This document shows, piece after piece, positions 24,419-38,080 of a stretch of DNA of 64,000 bases. The notes beneath the pieces are model-generated. The model was given only the letters and a program-made list of their open reading frames with translations, ran no database searches and had not been told where the DNA came from. The DNA is taken from positions 1 to 64,000 of the forward strand of contig JAULBX010029931.1 in assembly GCA_032358255.1 (NCBI GenBank). The letters run 5' to 3'. The number at the start of each line of letters is the position of its first letter. Position 1 is the stretch's first letter. A program made the translations under genes and the position numbers. Source of the DNA: Heterotrichella gracilis (lineage: Eukaryota > Sar > Xanthophyceae > Tribonematales > Xanthonemataceae).

Positions 24419-27400
24419 ATGGCTGATGTATCTGTTCATCTGCCCTCAGCACCGCCCACGCAACATGCAGGTCACAGGTACGCCATAGTCACCTCTAGTC
24501 TAGGCATGGCATGTCGTTTGCCCTTTGTACGACAGGGCTATCGCTGATTACAACGTGAAACACAGGCTACAAGAAACTCCAGAGCAGAGGAAGATTAGGA
24601 AGGAAAGAGAGGTTCGGAAGGAAAAGGAGAGGCGGGAACAGGTAATTGTTCGTTATTGTTGCCGTCTCAACAAGCTGATTGTAACCTGTGAGGTTGTACG
24701 AAGCCAAATGCGTGTGATGCACTTTCAGGAGGCGAGGCAACGAGAGAAAGCCAAACACGCTGTTAACACAGTCAAGGCCAGCCATGACAACCGACTAACT
24801 CGCCCCACGCCGTTTATGTGCAATATCCGGTTCACAAATGACCTTCCTGAGGTAACGCTGCTGGTGTACCGTTTGCCAATTCTATATGCATGCATTGTGC
24901 AATGTGCGACTCCAGGCAAGGATCTCAACTTAATTGCTGGTTTGCTCATATTTGGCAAGTTTTGTTAGCGCATGTTGTTACTTGGCTGCAGATTCCCTGT
25001 GATCCCAAGATGCTCATCACCCCGTTGCAACCGCAACAACTTGCTGAGTTCCAACTAACCTCACTTGAGCGAGAACCAAAACGTGACCTGGTTTTCGAGC
25101 CTGACCTGGGTATTCAAGTGAGCATGCTGGACGTGCACAAGTATGTCGCTCCTGACGTCCCACCAGCGCTGGATCCCGAGGACGCGGCGCTCATCCAAGT
25201 AGGTGCCCTGCTGGCATGTGTGCGCATGGTATGAGTAATGAGAGAACCACGAGATCATTGCACAAGGCAGCTGGCAGAAAGGAAAAAATAATTGCCCACT
25301 GCAGCCCCGGCGGGAACGGCATGCTTGCACATGGAGGCATTCGCCCCGGGCGCACTTGCACCTGCAGTTCCCATGCATTGCCGAGCCCATCCACTGCATC
25401 ATCGCCACACAATTAAACAACGCACACGCCACCCCCGCCCAGCCGCCACCCCCGCCGCACCCGCACAGGACGATGACGAGGGCGTGGAGGTGGGCGGGCC
25501 CAACAAGGTGCGCGACAGGCTGCGCGGCAACAAGGCGGAGCTGTCCTGGCTCATGCGCACCACCTACATATCAAACGACTTCAGCGCCAAGCGAAAGGCG
25601 GCTACAGCGCAGAAGGCCAAGCTCGAGGAGGTGGTGCCTGAGCTGGATGATCGGGAGGCGCAGATCGCAGCCATTGAGGTGGGTGGTGGGTGGGGTGGGT
25701 GAACAGGGTTAGGACGCCCAAGGTGGGAAGTAAAATTTTCATAAAATCTTTATAGAAATTTTCATAGAAATTTGATTGATTTTGAAGTTATTTTCCAGGG
25801 TGTGCGGTGGTGCGTGATTGTGTTTCATGGGCATGCATGACATTCCCATCGACTCGCAGGAGAAATCCTGCTCATGATAGTCATATGGTTACACCAATGC
25901 TGCCTGGTAAAATTGGTAGAGGTCAAACCTTGCATTGCTCTACTGGGTGTGATTTGGTATGGCGTGGAAGGGAGATGGAGGGCGCTGTGCTTGTGAGAGA
26001 GGAGGGGGAGCACATATTATGCAACCATGTGGCAATCATGTGCGTGCATGTATAGCCTGGCAGGACTGTAAAAGTGGCATGGGAATAACACCAGGCAGCA
26101 TCTGTGGGCGATGCGGGTGAGCGATGATTGGTGTGGGCATGTGTTTGCAGGCATCATTTGAAGCCGCGCAACAACCGCCTGTGCACTTCAAGAACCCCAA
26201 CCTGCGGCCAGTGGAGATTCTTCCAGGTATGGGGTGCACATGTTACATGGCTGATGCGCCATGTGCCCAAATCAGTTGCTGCATGCGATGTGGTTGCACT
26301 CGACCCCCATGTGCACTTGGACCAGTTAAGTACTGATACGGCCACATGCACTGCCACACCAATCACCTTGCTTAAAATATCAGCAGCGCAGAATGCAGAC
26401 CATGCCATAGTTGTCCACTAGTGCACGGGATCCATGCCTCCCCCTCGTTTGCACCAAACCTCACCCCATTCTTGCCACCTGGCAGTGCTCCCCGATCTTG
26501 AGCACTGGGGCAACAACTACGTGCTGGTCAGCTTCGACAACGACCCAGCGGCTGAGGCGGGCCAGTTTTCAAAGCACTCAGCTGCTGAGCGCGAGCTGGT
26601 GGCGGAGCATGGCATCCTCAAGCGCTACACGTGCGGCACCGACCAGTTTGTGGACTACCTGGTGCCCAATCAGGCGCCGACTGCGGGCGAGGATGGGTGC
26701 GTGGGGCGGGGTTAGGGGTTAGGGGGGCGCACGGGATGCGGATCAAGGGCATGAGTTTCTTCTATAGGGGCAGGGCCGTTGGTTGGCTACCGTGCACCGC
26801 CATGCAGCTAGATGATACCTTTTCCTGTGCATGCACTTATCATCCTGCGTCCACCTTGCATCTGCCCCCCACCATGCATGGTTGGCAGCACGCAACTGGC
26901 ACCACCATGCACCATCCGCATGCTCTACATGCTCGCATCGCCACCCCTGTTCCACCCCCCACACCCCCCTTACAGGTCCGTCGACCCCGACGAGCTGGAG
27001 GGCGACTACGAGTGGGTGCGGGAGTACGGGTACAAGGTGGACCGCGACGAGCGCGCCGCCACCTACCTCATGTGCCTCAACAGCTCCTCCGCCACCTATA
27101 ACGACCTCAACGTCAAGCTCAAGCTGCAGCGGCGCAAGCGGGCGGGGCTGGATCCCAGCCAGATGAGCGAGCAGCAGCAGGAGGAGTGGCAGACCAAGGT
27201 GCAGCGGCCAGCAAAGGTGGGTGTGGGGTGGCGCGGGTGTTTGAGGGCGTGGGAAGTGGGGGAAGGGAGATGGGGGTTGTTGCTTGCGGTGCGCATAGGT
27301 GGTGGGGGGGGGGGGGGGGCATTTCACTGCCACACACAACGTCTGGCAGCGCCTGGGCATGTTTTACCCACAGCCACGCAGTTGTCCAACGCTGGCGCAG

Positions 27401-27813
27401 CGCATTGCACAAAGCTAAATTTGCGTGCATGTGACACCCACCGAATGGATTTATGTTCTTGCAATTAAGGTCTTGGAAATGGACAGCGTTGCAAGAAAGG
27501 CTCTGAAGCTAAGCTACGGTATATGCCATATCACATGGCTCGAGTGAAATTGAAGCATCCAATTGACACCATGCTGGTTGTGCGACCCCAGATCACTCTG
27601 AAGCGCCGTGGCATGAACGAGGACGAGGCCGCTGAGCACACGCACAAGGTTGCAAAGCTGACCAGCCAGGGTGAGGGGGAGGCGTATGGGGAGCAGTACC
27701 AGGGTCAAGGGGAGGGCATGGGGCCGGGCCAGGGGGGGTCGCAGGCGCTGGAGAGGGACAGGCAACAGCAGGAGGACCCCCGAGCGGGGCTGGAGGATGA
27801 GTACAGCGACTGA
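24419..27813 (+). CDS. PAF1: PAF1, RNA polymerase II-associated factor (Paf1 complex subunit)
   Basis: Nine exons: 24419-24477, 24536-24641, 24729-24851, 24992-25198, 25469-25678, 26151-26226, 26486-26696, 26976-27216, ~27496-27813; about 516 residues. After a charged N terminus (KIRKEREVRKEKERREQ), PAF1 blocks follow: FMCNIRFTNDLPEIPCDPK, SLEREPKRDLVFEPDLG, LSWLMRTTYISNDF, ASFEAAQQPPVHFKNPNLRP, VEILPVLPDLEHWGNNYV, EWVREYGYKV, LKLQRRKRAG. A Gln/Gly/Glu-rich acidic tail ends EDEYSD. PAF1 couples elongating Pol II to H2B ubiquitylation and H3K4/K36 methylation; the plant homologue is ELF7/VIP2. Exon 1 (MADVSVHLPSAPPTQ) is placed by phase and a good GT site. The acceptor of the last exon (27495/27496) is the least certain junction; it was chosen because it keeps the frame into LVVRPQITLKRRGMNEDEA. 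Confidence 0.9.
27304..27320. repeat. Poly(G) run
   Basis: A run of about 17 G lies in PAF1 intron 8 on the coding strand. It is a simple-sequence tract and a likely polymerase-slippage or quadruplex site. Confidence 0.85.
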
Positions 27814-28662
27814 GCAGGCATAATTGATCAATGTCGTCAAGGATTGGACTGCTCAACAGTGGTTTTTGTGCAGATGCATAGGCAGGTTGCACCGCATCAC
27901 CCACTTAGTGATTCAACCCAGTCACTGTTAGCTGGCCGCTTTGCCTGCTTGAAGGAGCAACGCACTAGATTGTACCATCCGTGTGGTTGCATCAAAGTGG
28001 TTATATTGAGGGGAATTTCAAACAGAACAGGATTCCACTGCAGCTCGCAATGTGACGGGAGGTTGCAATGTCATGGCTTGCGTAGGCCCGTGCAAGTTGC
28101 AACCAATTGGTGGGTGAATGCTGCATATGCAGCTGAACTTTTTTGGGCATTTTGCCTCACTCATGATCAAATCATGTTGGATTGTAACGTTCGTTGCTGT
28201 TTACAGTTTGCCCATGGAAGACGTCTTCTCACTAGGTGCATCACAGTGGAATAATTCTTTATGTACAGCTACAAATATACAAATTGTATGGACCGTACCA
28301 GATGTCCTTGTACCCGCCCACTCAATGTAAAACCAGCTCATTGAGTTTGGCTTGCACTGGGCCAGGCTGCTATAAAATTCCAATGCCATTGGTGGCACCA
28401 CAGCAAGTGGACATTAGGTTGTAAATAGCGGAAAAACTTATTAAAACTGATTGCAGAAAGAAGCGAATTGATGACAGACTCTGATGGCCTTGTGTTGAGG
28501 GCCCTCAGTGGAACGATCGCTCACCGTGCTATGTATGATGTAACTCCGACCTTGACAGCCGCTGCAACTGTCTGGAAGACGTCGTGGCAACTGCCCAAAT
28601 ATGACCTGGTCCCCACCACAACGTGGCGAATGTGGGCTGCACCACATGGCACCTGCTTCACT
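27814..28662. other. Convergent intergenic region PAF1 / DNA polymerase
   Basis: Both flanking genes end here. TGTAA on the plus strand at about 28184 and TGTAAA at about 28420 could end PAF1. TTACA at about 28201 (TGTAA on the minus strand) could end the polymerase transcript, so the two 3' UTRs may overlap. No gene is seen. Confidence 0.45.
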
Positions 28663-31600
28663 TCACAGCTGTGCCTCCGAGGCAGTGAGTGTGGCCATGC
28701 TTCCCCATTTTTGCCCCTGCTGCAGATTGACGATGAGCGGCACGCTCATGCGGGACACGCCTGCATGTGCATGAAACTGGTTATGAGGGAGGATCACCAA
28801 GGCAATACTTGTACCTCAAGCAAAAAAAGGTTGGTATCACTGCACTGATATGTGGTCAACTCACCCACATCACAGGTAGCTCAACGAGTCCTACAGCTCC
28901 TCCTCAGATGGCATAACATTATTAGATGAACAAAAATAGCATGGCTTTCAAAGGTAATTGCACTTCATTTGCAAGAGTTATGAAAAGTACAAAACCACGC
29001 TATGAATGCCATGCCTCGATGAACACCCCCTTCTCACCTTCCATGACCTCCTTGATTGCCCCCGCCACCTGCGCCAGCCTGCACCGCCCCGTGTCCACCT
29101 CAAACAACAGCTCATCGTGAATCTGCGCAACCAGCCGGACAGGTGGCACCGCAGCAGGGCTGCCAGGTGGCGACGCGGGGAACAGCGCCGCTGCCGCCAG
29201 TGGCCACCTCACCATTGCGAGCTTGATCAGGTCGGCCGCGCTGCCCTGGATGGTGCTGTTGATGGCCTTGCGCTCAGCCTCTGCCACAGACCTGCGCGCG
29301 GCGAGAAATGCAATCAGGGCTTGGGGCCAGGGCACTGGCATAGTTCAAGCGTTCCCGGTTTTCCACACTGGGGCATTTGTATGGTACTATTCGAACTTGC
29401 ATGTATCAGCTATGTGTTTCACAAAATACGTGCCATCCTCATGCATGACTAATGTAAATACCCTGTATGGCTCCTGCCTACCTGGCATCAGTGGCAGCCA
29501 GCGCTGGTATTGGCCTCCTCCTGCCAAACAGCGTGAGCACCTGTCCCATGGCCCGAGCCTCAGTCTTGGTGCGCTCAAGGAACGCACGCACCTGTACCAC
29601 ATTGCAGGGTTTAGGTTAGGGCTGAGGGTGTGTGGCGGAAGGCTTTGTGCAGATTCATGCCACACAAAGGTGACTTCTCCCTCTGAAGCAGGGTACTACT
29701 GCTGTTCGTTTCGCCACCGGCGAGCACAAATCAGGCCGCATCCTATATTTGAGCATTGCCATCCCCGCTGCAGCCATTGCACGGTCATGACTGCGCTTGC
29801 CAAGGTATCCATATGCCGGTCGAGTGCATTGGTGTTATCAGTAACTACATGCCAATTGGAGGTATCCATACCCCAGGGAAATGGGAGAGGAAGGAGTTGA
29901 TGAGCCTTTTTGCAGCTGGCACATTGCAGTGGAGATTTTGCGCTAGGCCAAAGGGCGTGAGACCGTAGACGATGCCGTAGGTGACACTCTTGGCCTTGGT
30001 GCGCTCCTCGGGGGTGACAACAGCACCGCCTGCGCCTGAGGAGGAAACCAAGGGGCCCAGAATAAGTTAGAAGTAAACTTTGGTAAAGGGTAAGATATGG
30101 CAGCAGAAAGGGAGAAGTTATTGGAAGAAATAGATATGGCTATCATTATTACCATGTGCCTTTGCATCACAAGTCCACTTCATCCTTTCGGACGATTGCA
30201 ATTCCAGTAATGCAGTAACCCATTCCATGGGCATACAACATTGGTAGATATTAAAATGAAGAAGGGCCGACAGGTCACTGCATCTAGAAAAGAAGAAAAA
30301 CCACCGCCTCCCACCTGCGCTGCCTGTCCCTCGCAGCCACGCTGCGGCGATGATGGAGAATGCGTCCCCCGCAGCGCCTGCTTGGCGCAGTATTGCCCCC
30401 AACGCTTGATCCTCCGACAGGTGCGCCAGGATGCGCAGCTCAATCTGGCTGTAGTCAGCAGAAACCAGCACACAGCCTGGGGAATCGAGGGGGTGGACCC
30501 ATCATATGCAATATGCACGCGGTTTAAGCTGTCCTCTGTTTGTTTTCTTTCAAGGGTTTTGGAATCACTTTTGTGGCGATGGAAGGTGGATGGATGCATT
30601 GGTAGGTTGTTTGCACAGGTCATGCTGCGGAGATTACCTGGAGGCGCGACAAATGCGTCCCGGATGTTGATTGTGTATTCGCCCTCCTGCACCTCACTCC
30701 CCCGGCTCCCTGACTGGATGCTGTACTTGGTCACAGCCTGAAGGGATCAAACAGCATTTACTGGGGTTTTGCATCCATTGCCAATAGGATCTGTTTGCTC
30801 TTTATGACATGACATGCGCTCCAATAGTAAATCAGACAGGCAGGCCTTGTGGAGTTCCATTCATTGTATACTGCAATCATTGATTTGTAATGATACACGT
30901 TGCAAAATGCACCCTGCCTAACCCCCACTATTCCACTCATGCAGTTGGCCTTGCGTGGGTGCCGTCAGCCATCACAACTGCAATGTCCCACCACTCACCA
31001 TCAAGTTGGGCCCACACGATGACAGCCGCCCTGTGGCGGTGGCCGTCTGGTTCCATGTGCAGCGCACACGCGGTGGCGGGCCGCCACCCCCCCCAGCAGC
31101 AGCTTCAGCATGCGCGCGCGCCACCCAGACGGGCTCCATCCACTTGGTGATCATGTTTTGTAGGGAGCGGTACTCGAGCACCAGGGAGGGGAGGGGGTGC
31201 AGGTGCTCCAGCTGGTGCAGGGCTGCCTCGTCTGTGGGGTGGTGAGTCTTGGCGGTATTCCTGTACAATTTGTAATATCATCTGACACAGAATGTGGTGG
31301 GACACTCCAAGCTGAATCGGGTCTACGACCAAGAACCTCGGGAGAAGGAATAAAGCTGGATGGGTTTCTGAAGGCAGTATACTCAGATAGCATGAAATTG
31401 TGCGTGCATTATAATGCACGCCTAAATTCTCAGACATTGCTTTGTAGGCAACCAAGATTCTCAGCCATTAGACTGTAAGGATCGATAGGGCACGATGAGC
31501 CGGCTGTTCCACCCGACCTGCAGCACATCCACTAGGCACCACATGGTACACCGCACCCAGACCACCACTCAACCCCGCTCCCCGCCCCGCCACCCACCTG

Positions 31601-34600
31601 CCCACCATCCCCGTTGGCACAGGCAGCTTCAGCACATCGTACAGTATCCCTGCCAGCTGGCTTGCAGACCCCAGGTTGAAAACGCGCCCCTCGCACGCTG
31701 CCGCAGCGCGCCGTTCCAACGCCGCCACCCGTGCCCGCAGCTGTCGCTCGTGGCCCGCCAGCATGCCTGGGTCAAAGCCCAGCCCCTGGACCTCCATGCC
31801 GGCCAGGAGCACGCTCACCTGCATCTCGACCTGCAGGTGGCAAAGCCAAAGTTTTATTTCGAAACAGAGATATACCAGTATAAGTATATACCAAACAAGT
31901 AATAATATATATAAAGTTAATTACAGGTTAGCGCATTTAGAAGGGCAGGCGCATCGGAAATCACACTTACAAGTGGCAATGCATGCGACGCTCACAGATA
32001 CCCTTTCTGTTAAGCTCGCCATTAGAGGTTGCACCAGTCTGCGTGGCCACGTACTGCATAGTCCACATGCAAGGGCCGGAATTGAAATGGAATTGCTTCA
32101 TCTCCAGGGTAGGTTTGCAGTGTATTATAAATTCAAATACCTGCGCCACGCCTGGATGCAGGCCAGAGCCCTGCAGCAGTCGACAGGTGGCATGGTACAG
32201 CCGTGCAGCTAGTGCCATGTCAGCATGCAGGCGCTGGAGAAGGCCGCTCGCGCTGCTTGCCTGCCACTGGGGGCCATCAACCAGGCCGTGGCGCATGCAC
32301 AGCTCCTGCACAAAACACAAGTCAGGGGTGACAAGGACTGTATGGCATGGAGAATCAAGGCTCTGCCGTTGCAATTGCAGGCTGTGCGCTTCTGTGACTT
32401 TCACTTGCACTACGGTGGGTGCTGAAAGACTTGGGCGGGACTCGCTGACCACAAGGAGCACTGAAGCAAGGCATCCCAGGTACCAGCTGCATGGATTTTA
32501 CTGCATACTGTCGACCGATGCATCGATTACATGTCCCGCCCAACGGCATTGACTGTCATTTGTAGATCCTGCAGGCCCGCTTCTCCAACCAAAGGGCAAA
32601 ACCACGTCCATGCACTCCCTTGTCCTCCACCCATGGGGCATATCAGCCCACCTGCACAGAGTAGGAGGTGATCTCCGCCTCATCTCTTTGCGCCAGGTGC
32701 GGCTCATGCAGCCAGGCCAGTAGCCGCGGGTCAACCGCCCTGACATCGCCTGGGGCCAGGGGAGCCATTCCCCCCCGCCACAGGAGAACCAGCACACCTG
32801 CATGTGCAAGCCAACATGGTGAGCAGTACTGTCCATGCATGGCATTGGGTATAGACTAGTGCTTATGCACCAATGGTGCTCTCTGCGCACAGAACTGGAG
32901 AAGCACACGCACATGCGGAACAGTGCGTCGTGGGCGACGTTGGTTGTTCATGGCGTCCATCAGCGCTGAACGAGGCTATGAGGCCCATGTGACCCTGTAG
33001 GGTCTGGCTCATGTGAAACATGCAAGTGGCACCACGCACATGTGATTTGAGCCCTCGCGCAGGGTCAAACCCAAAAGCAGGAGGGCATGGCGACGTACGC
33101 TGTAGGTCAAACACAACAGCGTGCCGAGGGCCGCTCCCCTTGAGGATGGTGTGGACCACATCCAGCACCGACACCTGCCCGCCACCCGCCTCCCCTCCGA
33201 CCCGCATCACATACACAGTCCCTGGCGTGGTCTCCCGGCTGCACTGCTCCTCCGAGCTGCGCCCCAGGGGCAGGATGGCAATTGCGGCCAGGGTGTCTGC
33301 GGGAATGGAGGCAGCACCTGGCTTGCTGCCGCCTGACTTCACTTTGCTGCCGCCTGAACCCTTGGGTTTGCTGCGGCCAGAGCCGCTGGGTGCAGCTCCC
33401 GTGGCGGTGGTGTCAGCAGGAGGCAGGCCTGTGCAACAGGAGGGGGTGCACCACCTCAGGAAAGGGCATACAATGGAGGGAGGGGCAGCGGTGGAATGCA
33501 GACATGGAAAACATCAAATCTGAGGTAAGGTAAGAAATGTATACAAATATTATGGCAGGGTAATGGATAAATGCCTGCACCACTTGATAGGGCTTACAAC
33601 ACACCCATACAAGAAGGTCACCAGGAAACATGGTTATAATACTATTGCAGGTTGCTAGGCACATGCTGCACCCAAAAACCCTACCAAAACCCTGACCCAG
33701 AGTTCTCCCTTTACCCCGTACCTAGGCGAGCTGCTGCCTTCTTCACCAACGCCTCCTGCTCCTTGGTGAACGCCCTCAGGGGTGAATAATATTGCCCGCT
33801 CCCCGACCCGTCAGCCACCAGCACGCTGAGGCAGCACCCGGTGCACAGCTTGAGCGCATCCATCATCTCAGACAGCGACTCCTGGTTGTGCACCAGCACT
33901 GTTTGTGCGTCGTAGTGCAGCCGCTCTGCCAACCCAGCAAGGCTTGGCGCAGCCTGTACAGCAGGAGCCGGGTGGCATCTCTTAGCATGTCACATGTAAT
34001 GGTCACCAGGTACAGCAGGATTTGTAGCAGGGGACAACCCGATGCATGTCATCACATGTCAGAAGTTGTTTTTCTCATTAAGTTGCCGCTCTAGATTGTG
34101 GTACTTGGTTGAAGTACGTTGCAATGGTTGCTCACCTCTACATGCACGCTTGTGAGAGCTACTAGAAGTGGCAGTGAAGCACAAAATGGACTCCAAAGTC
34201 CTCATAGTACTATCTCACTGAGATCGGATGTGCACTCTCATGAACATGGTTCATAAAACAATTGAGTGCAGCAACTTATTTAGGCCGATTGAAACCAGAG
34301 GTTTGCATACAATTAAAGTAGATCCAATCCTGTTTCTTTCCACCACACCTGTTTGGCCTTCTTGCTGCCTCCGGAAGCCTTGCCATTTCCACGCTGGCGC
34401 TTGCCTCCTGGTGCCGCTACATCAGCTGAGGGCACATTTTCCTTGTCCGCACCAGGCACGGCAGAATTGGGGGCGAGAAATGCTGAGGGCGGGATTTTGG
34501 GCACCTTGAGCCGACGAGTCTTGGGCTTGGGCTTTGCACCATTGGCAGCAGGCTCAGTCTCCTGTTTAGAAACACATTCATGGTGACAACAATGAAATCA

Positions 34601-36170
34601 ATTACATTGAGGTGTTGATGGAGGTCCTGAGGCGCCAGGACCTTTGCATCATGTAGGGTATTTTCCATGTGTGCAATCATTGATCGAAGTTGTACTGCAT
34701 TACCCACTCCTAAAATGTGCCGTGAGATCAAATCAAGAATATTCACAGGCCAGCCTTTGCGTGTACAACCCTTGCCTTACCTTTTCTTGTGGCAGAGAAG
34801 GGGCAGCAGGCTTCCAGATGTTGGGTGGTGGAGGTGGCGTGGGAAGCACAGCTTTGACAGCACTGACAAGCACTGCCTGCTTTTTGACACCTGGCTCCTT
34901 CCTGTGCAAACATCAGAGCAGGCTCAGGACATGCTACAATCAGAATGCACAGCGATCGTGAATTTATACTGCCAGGATTGTGCATGCATGTGCCTTCAAT
35001 TGGTATTTTGAAAGGTGTATTTCTCGACACATCTTTTCTTGAAGAGTATAAAATATATATAACATCTAACATGTCTTGCCCTATTATTGGACTGGCGCAC
35101 CGTTGTTTCTTTTTGCCAAAAGCCATTGAGATTGGATGATCTTCGCCACCACTTGGTTCCGCGCTTGGCATTGACATGAAGCTATCCAACGCAGCCCTTT
35201 CGACCACGGGTTGCTGCTGCAGCTCGCCTGCATGCCCAGCTGGTCGGTGCACTGCACCTTGGCTGGGAGGATGTACCCCCGGCTGCTGCTGTGGCGTGCG
35301 AGCAAACAGCTCACGTAGCGGTGCAGTCTCCTGAGCCTGCGCCTTCATAAACTCATTCCACCTGCTCCCTTGCCCTGGGTTGTGCCCTGGACCATGCGCT
35401 TCTTCCAGCGATCTGTTCTGTTCCGGCAGTGTTCTGGTTTGGCGCAGGCCTGGTAGTATCGTCTCCAACTCATCCTCCTCATTCAGACCCAACTCCAAGG
35501 CCAGATTACCAGCCGGCTGTCGATGGGTGTTGCCTGAAGTCACATGGCCACCGTGCGGATGGTGCGCTCTGCTTAATGGAGCTGCCTCGCGATGGTAGCC
35601 GTTGTGATTGAATGCTGCTTGCCTGCGGTCTTGACCAATTTGGGGAAGCAGCATACTGCTGGGCTGGTTGAGTTCAAAATTGCCGTCCTGCATCTGAAAC
35701 CCTGTCTCTGCCTGATGCTGCTTGAATGGCGCCATTGGCTGCTGTGATGTTGCTGAAGCAAAGCCAGGGGCTGGCATTGGTTGGAATGCTTCATGTGACT
35801 GGTACGGCGTGTGGTGGTGGGTCCCCAATATGCCCATCCGTGATGTACCAAGCCCTCCATGCTGACCGTGTGCATACGCATCTGGCGCTGCGCTTGATGT
35901 TGCTTCATGGCGATGCGTTCCCAATCGATCAAGGCCAAATGGCTGCTGAAGTGCATGTCCAGGGTGTCTGCCATGGAATTCTGCTGGCCTGTAAAAGCAC
36001 ATATGGTTCGGACCCAGCTGGGTTTGTTTGTTTGCCTCGCGTTGAGAGCGGTAAATAGGAAAGCTATGGGAGCCAGGATAGATATGGGAGCCAGCATAGG
36101 TGCCAGGTGCGTTACCTCTTTGTACCAGTGGCAGGGAACTGGTTGACGGTTTGGCAGCTTTCTTCCGCAT
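28663..36170 (-). CDS. Family A DNA polymerase, theta/nu type (no helicase domain seen)
   Basis: Fifteen exons: 36170-35101, 34901-34781, 34561-34349, 33953-33722, 33428-33099, 32797-32652, 32305-32141, 31830-31606, 31247-30999, 30737-30638, 30476-30315, 30035-29872, 29591-29482, 29291-29038, 28760-28663; about 1212 residues, frame kept throughout. Residues 1 to ~470 are low-complexity, rich in Gln, His, Pro and Ser. About 470-760 resembles a degenerate exonuclease-like region. The polymerase domain has RVFNLGSASQLAGILYDVL, TGRLSSCGPNL, motif A VSADYSQIELRILAHL (D~958), motif B RTKAKSVTYGIVYG, STIQGSAADLIKLAM and motif C AQIHDELLFEV (D~1155), ending SVPLIVNLQQG. Tyr replaces Phe in motif B, as in POLQ/POLN. 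POLQ-like enzymes mediate alternative end joining; the helicase half is absent between here and the next gene. An acceptor-like TTTCTAG abuts the ATG, so 5' exons may be missed. The exon 8/9 junction is uncertain. Confidence 0.88.
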
Positions 36171-38080
36171 CTAGAAAGTGTGAATATCTATTTTGCTGGT
36201 TGTGGGTGCCAACGCCTGTAACTGGCAAACCATATAACAAGATTAGCGGATGTCAACACTAGCAGTTCCGGTGATATAGGCACACTGCATCCAGCAACGA
36301 ATTCCGGAGTGCAACAGACAATTCACACACCTGAGGTTTGGCGAAAGAATGGCGTTGGGACGTGTGGGGCATTTATCAGCCGCTGTGCCCCAGCTGCCCT
36401 TGCTGATGGCCCAGCCTCGAGTCCCTGCAGCATGGCAACCGCCAACGCTCACCAATATGGACAAGTTACCCTGCACCTACGTTCTACCTACAAGCAGGCA
36501 CGTGGTAGTACAGAGATCCCTGTGAACATCTAGGGCATCAGCATCTCTAAGTTGAGCCTACCGTGCCAAAGTGTCTGGCTCCCACAGAGCTGTCCTGCAC
36601 AATCAGGTACCAAGAGACTCAATAACACTTGATGATAAGAGAAGGGTTTTGCAAGACTGCAAAACTCTGTCAGCTGGTAAGAGAGCGTGAACACACCAGA
36701 CCATTGCCGAAAAGAAAGTGCATGCATGCATACAGGCATGAAAGGATTCCTGCCCTTTGAACTTGCCTGTATGACCGGTGCCTTTTGCCGTGGTCTAAAC
36801 AGTAAAAGTTCTCCGACCATTCGCCACTTGCAGCACTTGCTGCAGGTGTGTTGGGTACTTTCAAAGTTGCACTGCATTCAAATTTGAATTTTACCATATG
36901 GCAACATCCTCAAGAACCCATCGACAACAGGGTTCAAAATTTGAAGGGATGGATGATAAAGAGCGCGTGGTGTAAGCCGTAATCAAGGAAGGACGACCGG
37001 CGATAGTTGCAAGGGGTTGGAACGCATCTGGTTGTCATGCCCGCATGCTCAGGTTTCAGCAATGGTCGAGTTCAGCAAATACTTTCCAGGCTTGAACAAT
37101 GCCACTACAGCTTGGATTGAGTATGCAGAAATCCTGTTCCATCTCTTCAACTCAGCTTTAACCACTGTTGACAACCATGGTTAACTGGAATAATACTTTC
37201 AAAAAAGGGCTTGTCTTTTGAAGCTATGAAAATATGGGACACCAGAAAAACATTCCATCCCAGCACAACACTGTGTTGATTGGTGCCACATTCGTTGTGC
37301 TTGCCAACTGGTGGTGTCAATCATCCCAGGCTATAAACGCAAGAGAATTGTTACATCAACCGCAAGAGCCGGTATGACTGTGATATGTGCGGTCTAGTGG
37401 TCCAACCCCCGCCTAGAGTGGGCCCAGGCTTGTATGATTATAGGATCATGGCCATAACCCATCGCCAAGTTGGCTGGCAGATTTGAAGGGCAGATACTGC
37501 ACCATATATATTGCTGACCCGTCTCTCTGTATACGGTACTGGACAAAAACATCTAGACGCTGCGGTTATAATGCATACAGTGTGCAACTATCAACAGCAC
37601 TTGTGTGAAAACATAAGGCAGCGCTTAACGCAAGATATATTGGCTTGGGATCAGTGAACAACACCCAAACCAAGCCATGAAAACAGTACTGATGTATTGT
37701 ATCAAAAATAAACTGATATCAACTTTTAAACCCGGTTGTATAGGTTCCTAAACTTGAGTAAAGCACCTTTGCAAGAAAGTTGCAATAAGATCCAACAGCG
37801 TGGGGTGGCAAATACTACATTTATGCTGCTAGAAAAACATACAACACTTCAACACGATAAATTTTCTGCTTTTTTAATCTCGCGCCTCCCACCCTTTAGT
37901 GTACAAATCCCATTTCATCACAACGCTGGCCTTCCGTAATTCCCAGTCAGATGATGATGCAAAAACAAAACTGGGAATCTACTTTGCTGCAAAAGACACT
38001 TATTATTATCTTCTAATTTGCCACCGCTGTGCGAACTCCCCTTTCTCCACCCGCCATCCCGCTGCCTACACTGAATCTGC
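36171..38080. other. Intergenic: polymerase promoter and FAD enzyme 3' UTR
   Basis: These 1.9 kb contain no coding stretch that I recognise. I looked specifically for helicase motifs on the minus strand and found none. A weak reading frame on the minus strand ending about 36670 could be a 5' exon of the polymerase but has no family support. TTACA at about 37351 (TGTAA on the minus strand) may terminate the FAD enzyme transcript. Confidence 0.45.

Noticed and set aside
34743-35100. C-terminal part of the 475-codon frame in the polymerase gene
   Set aside because: Past 35101 the frame is intron and shifted exon; the better path uses CG|GTGCGC to 34901 and keeps phase to the polymerase domain.
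36670-36897. Possible 5' exon of the polymerase gene (frame starting MVKFKFEC)
   Set aside because: No homology and no phase-supported splice to 36170 that I could defend.
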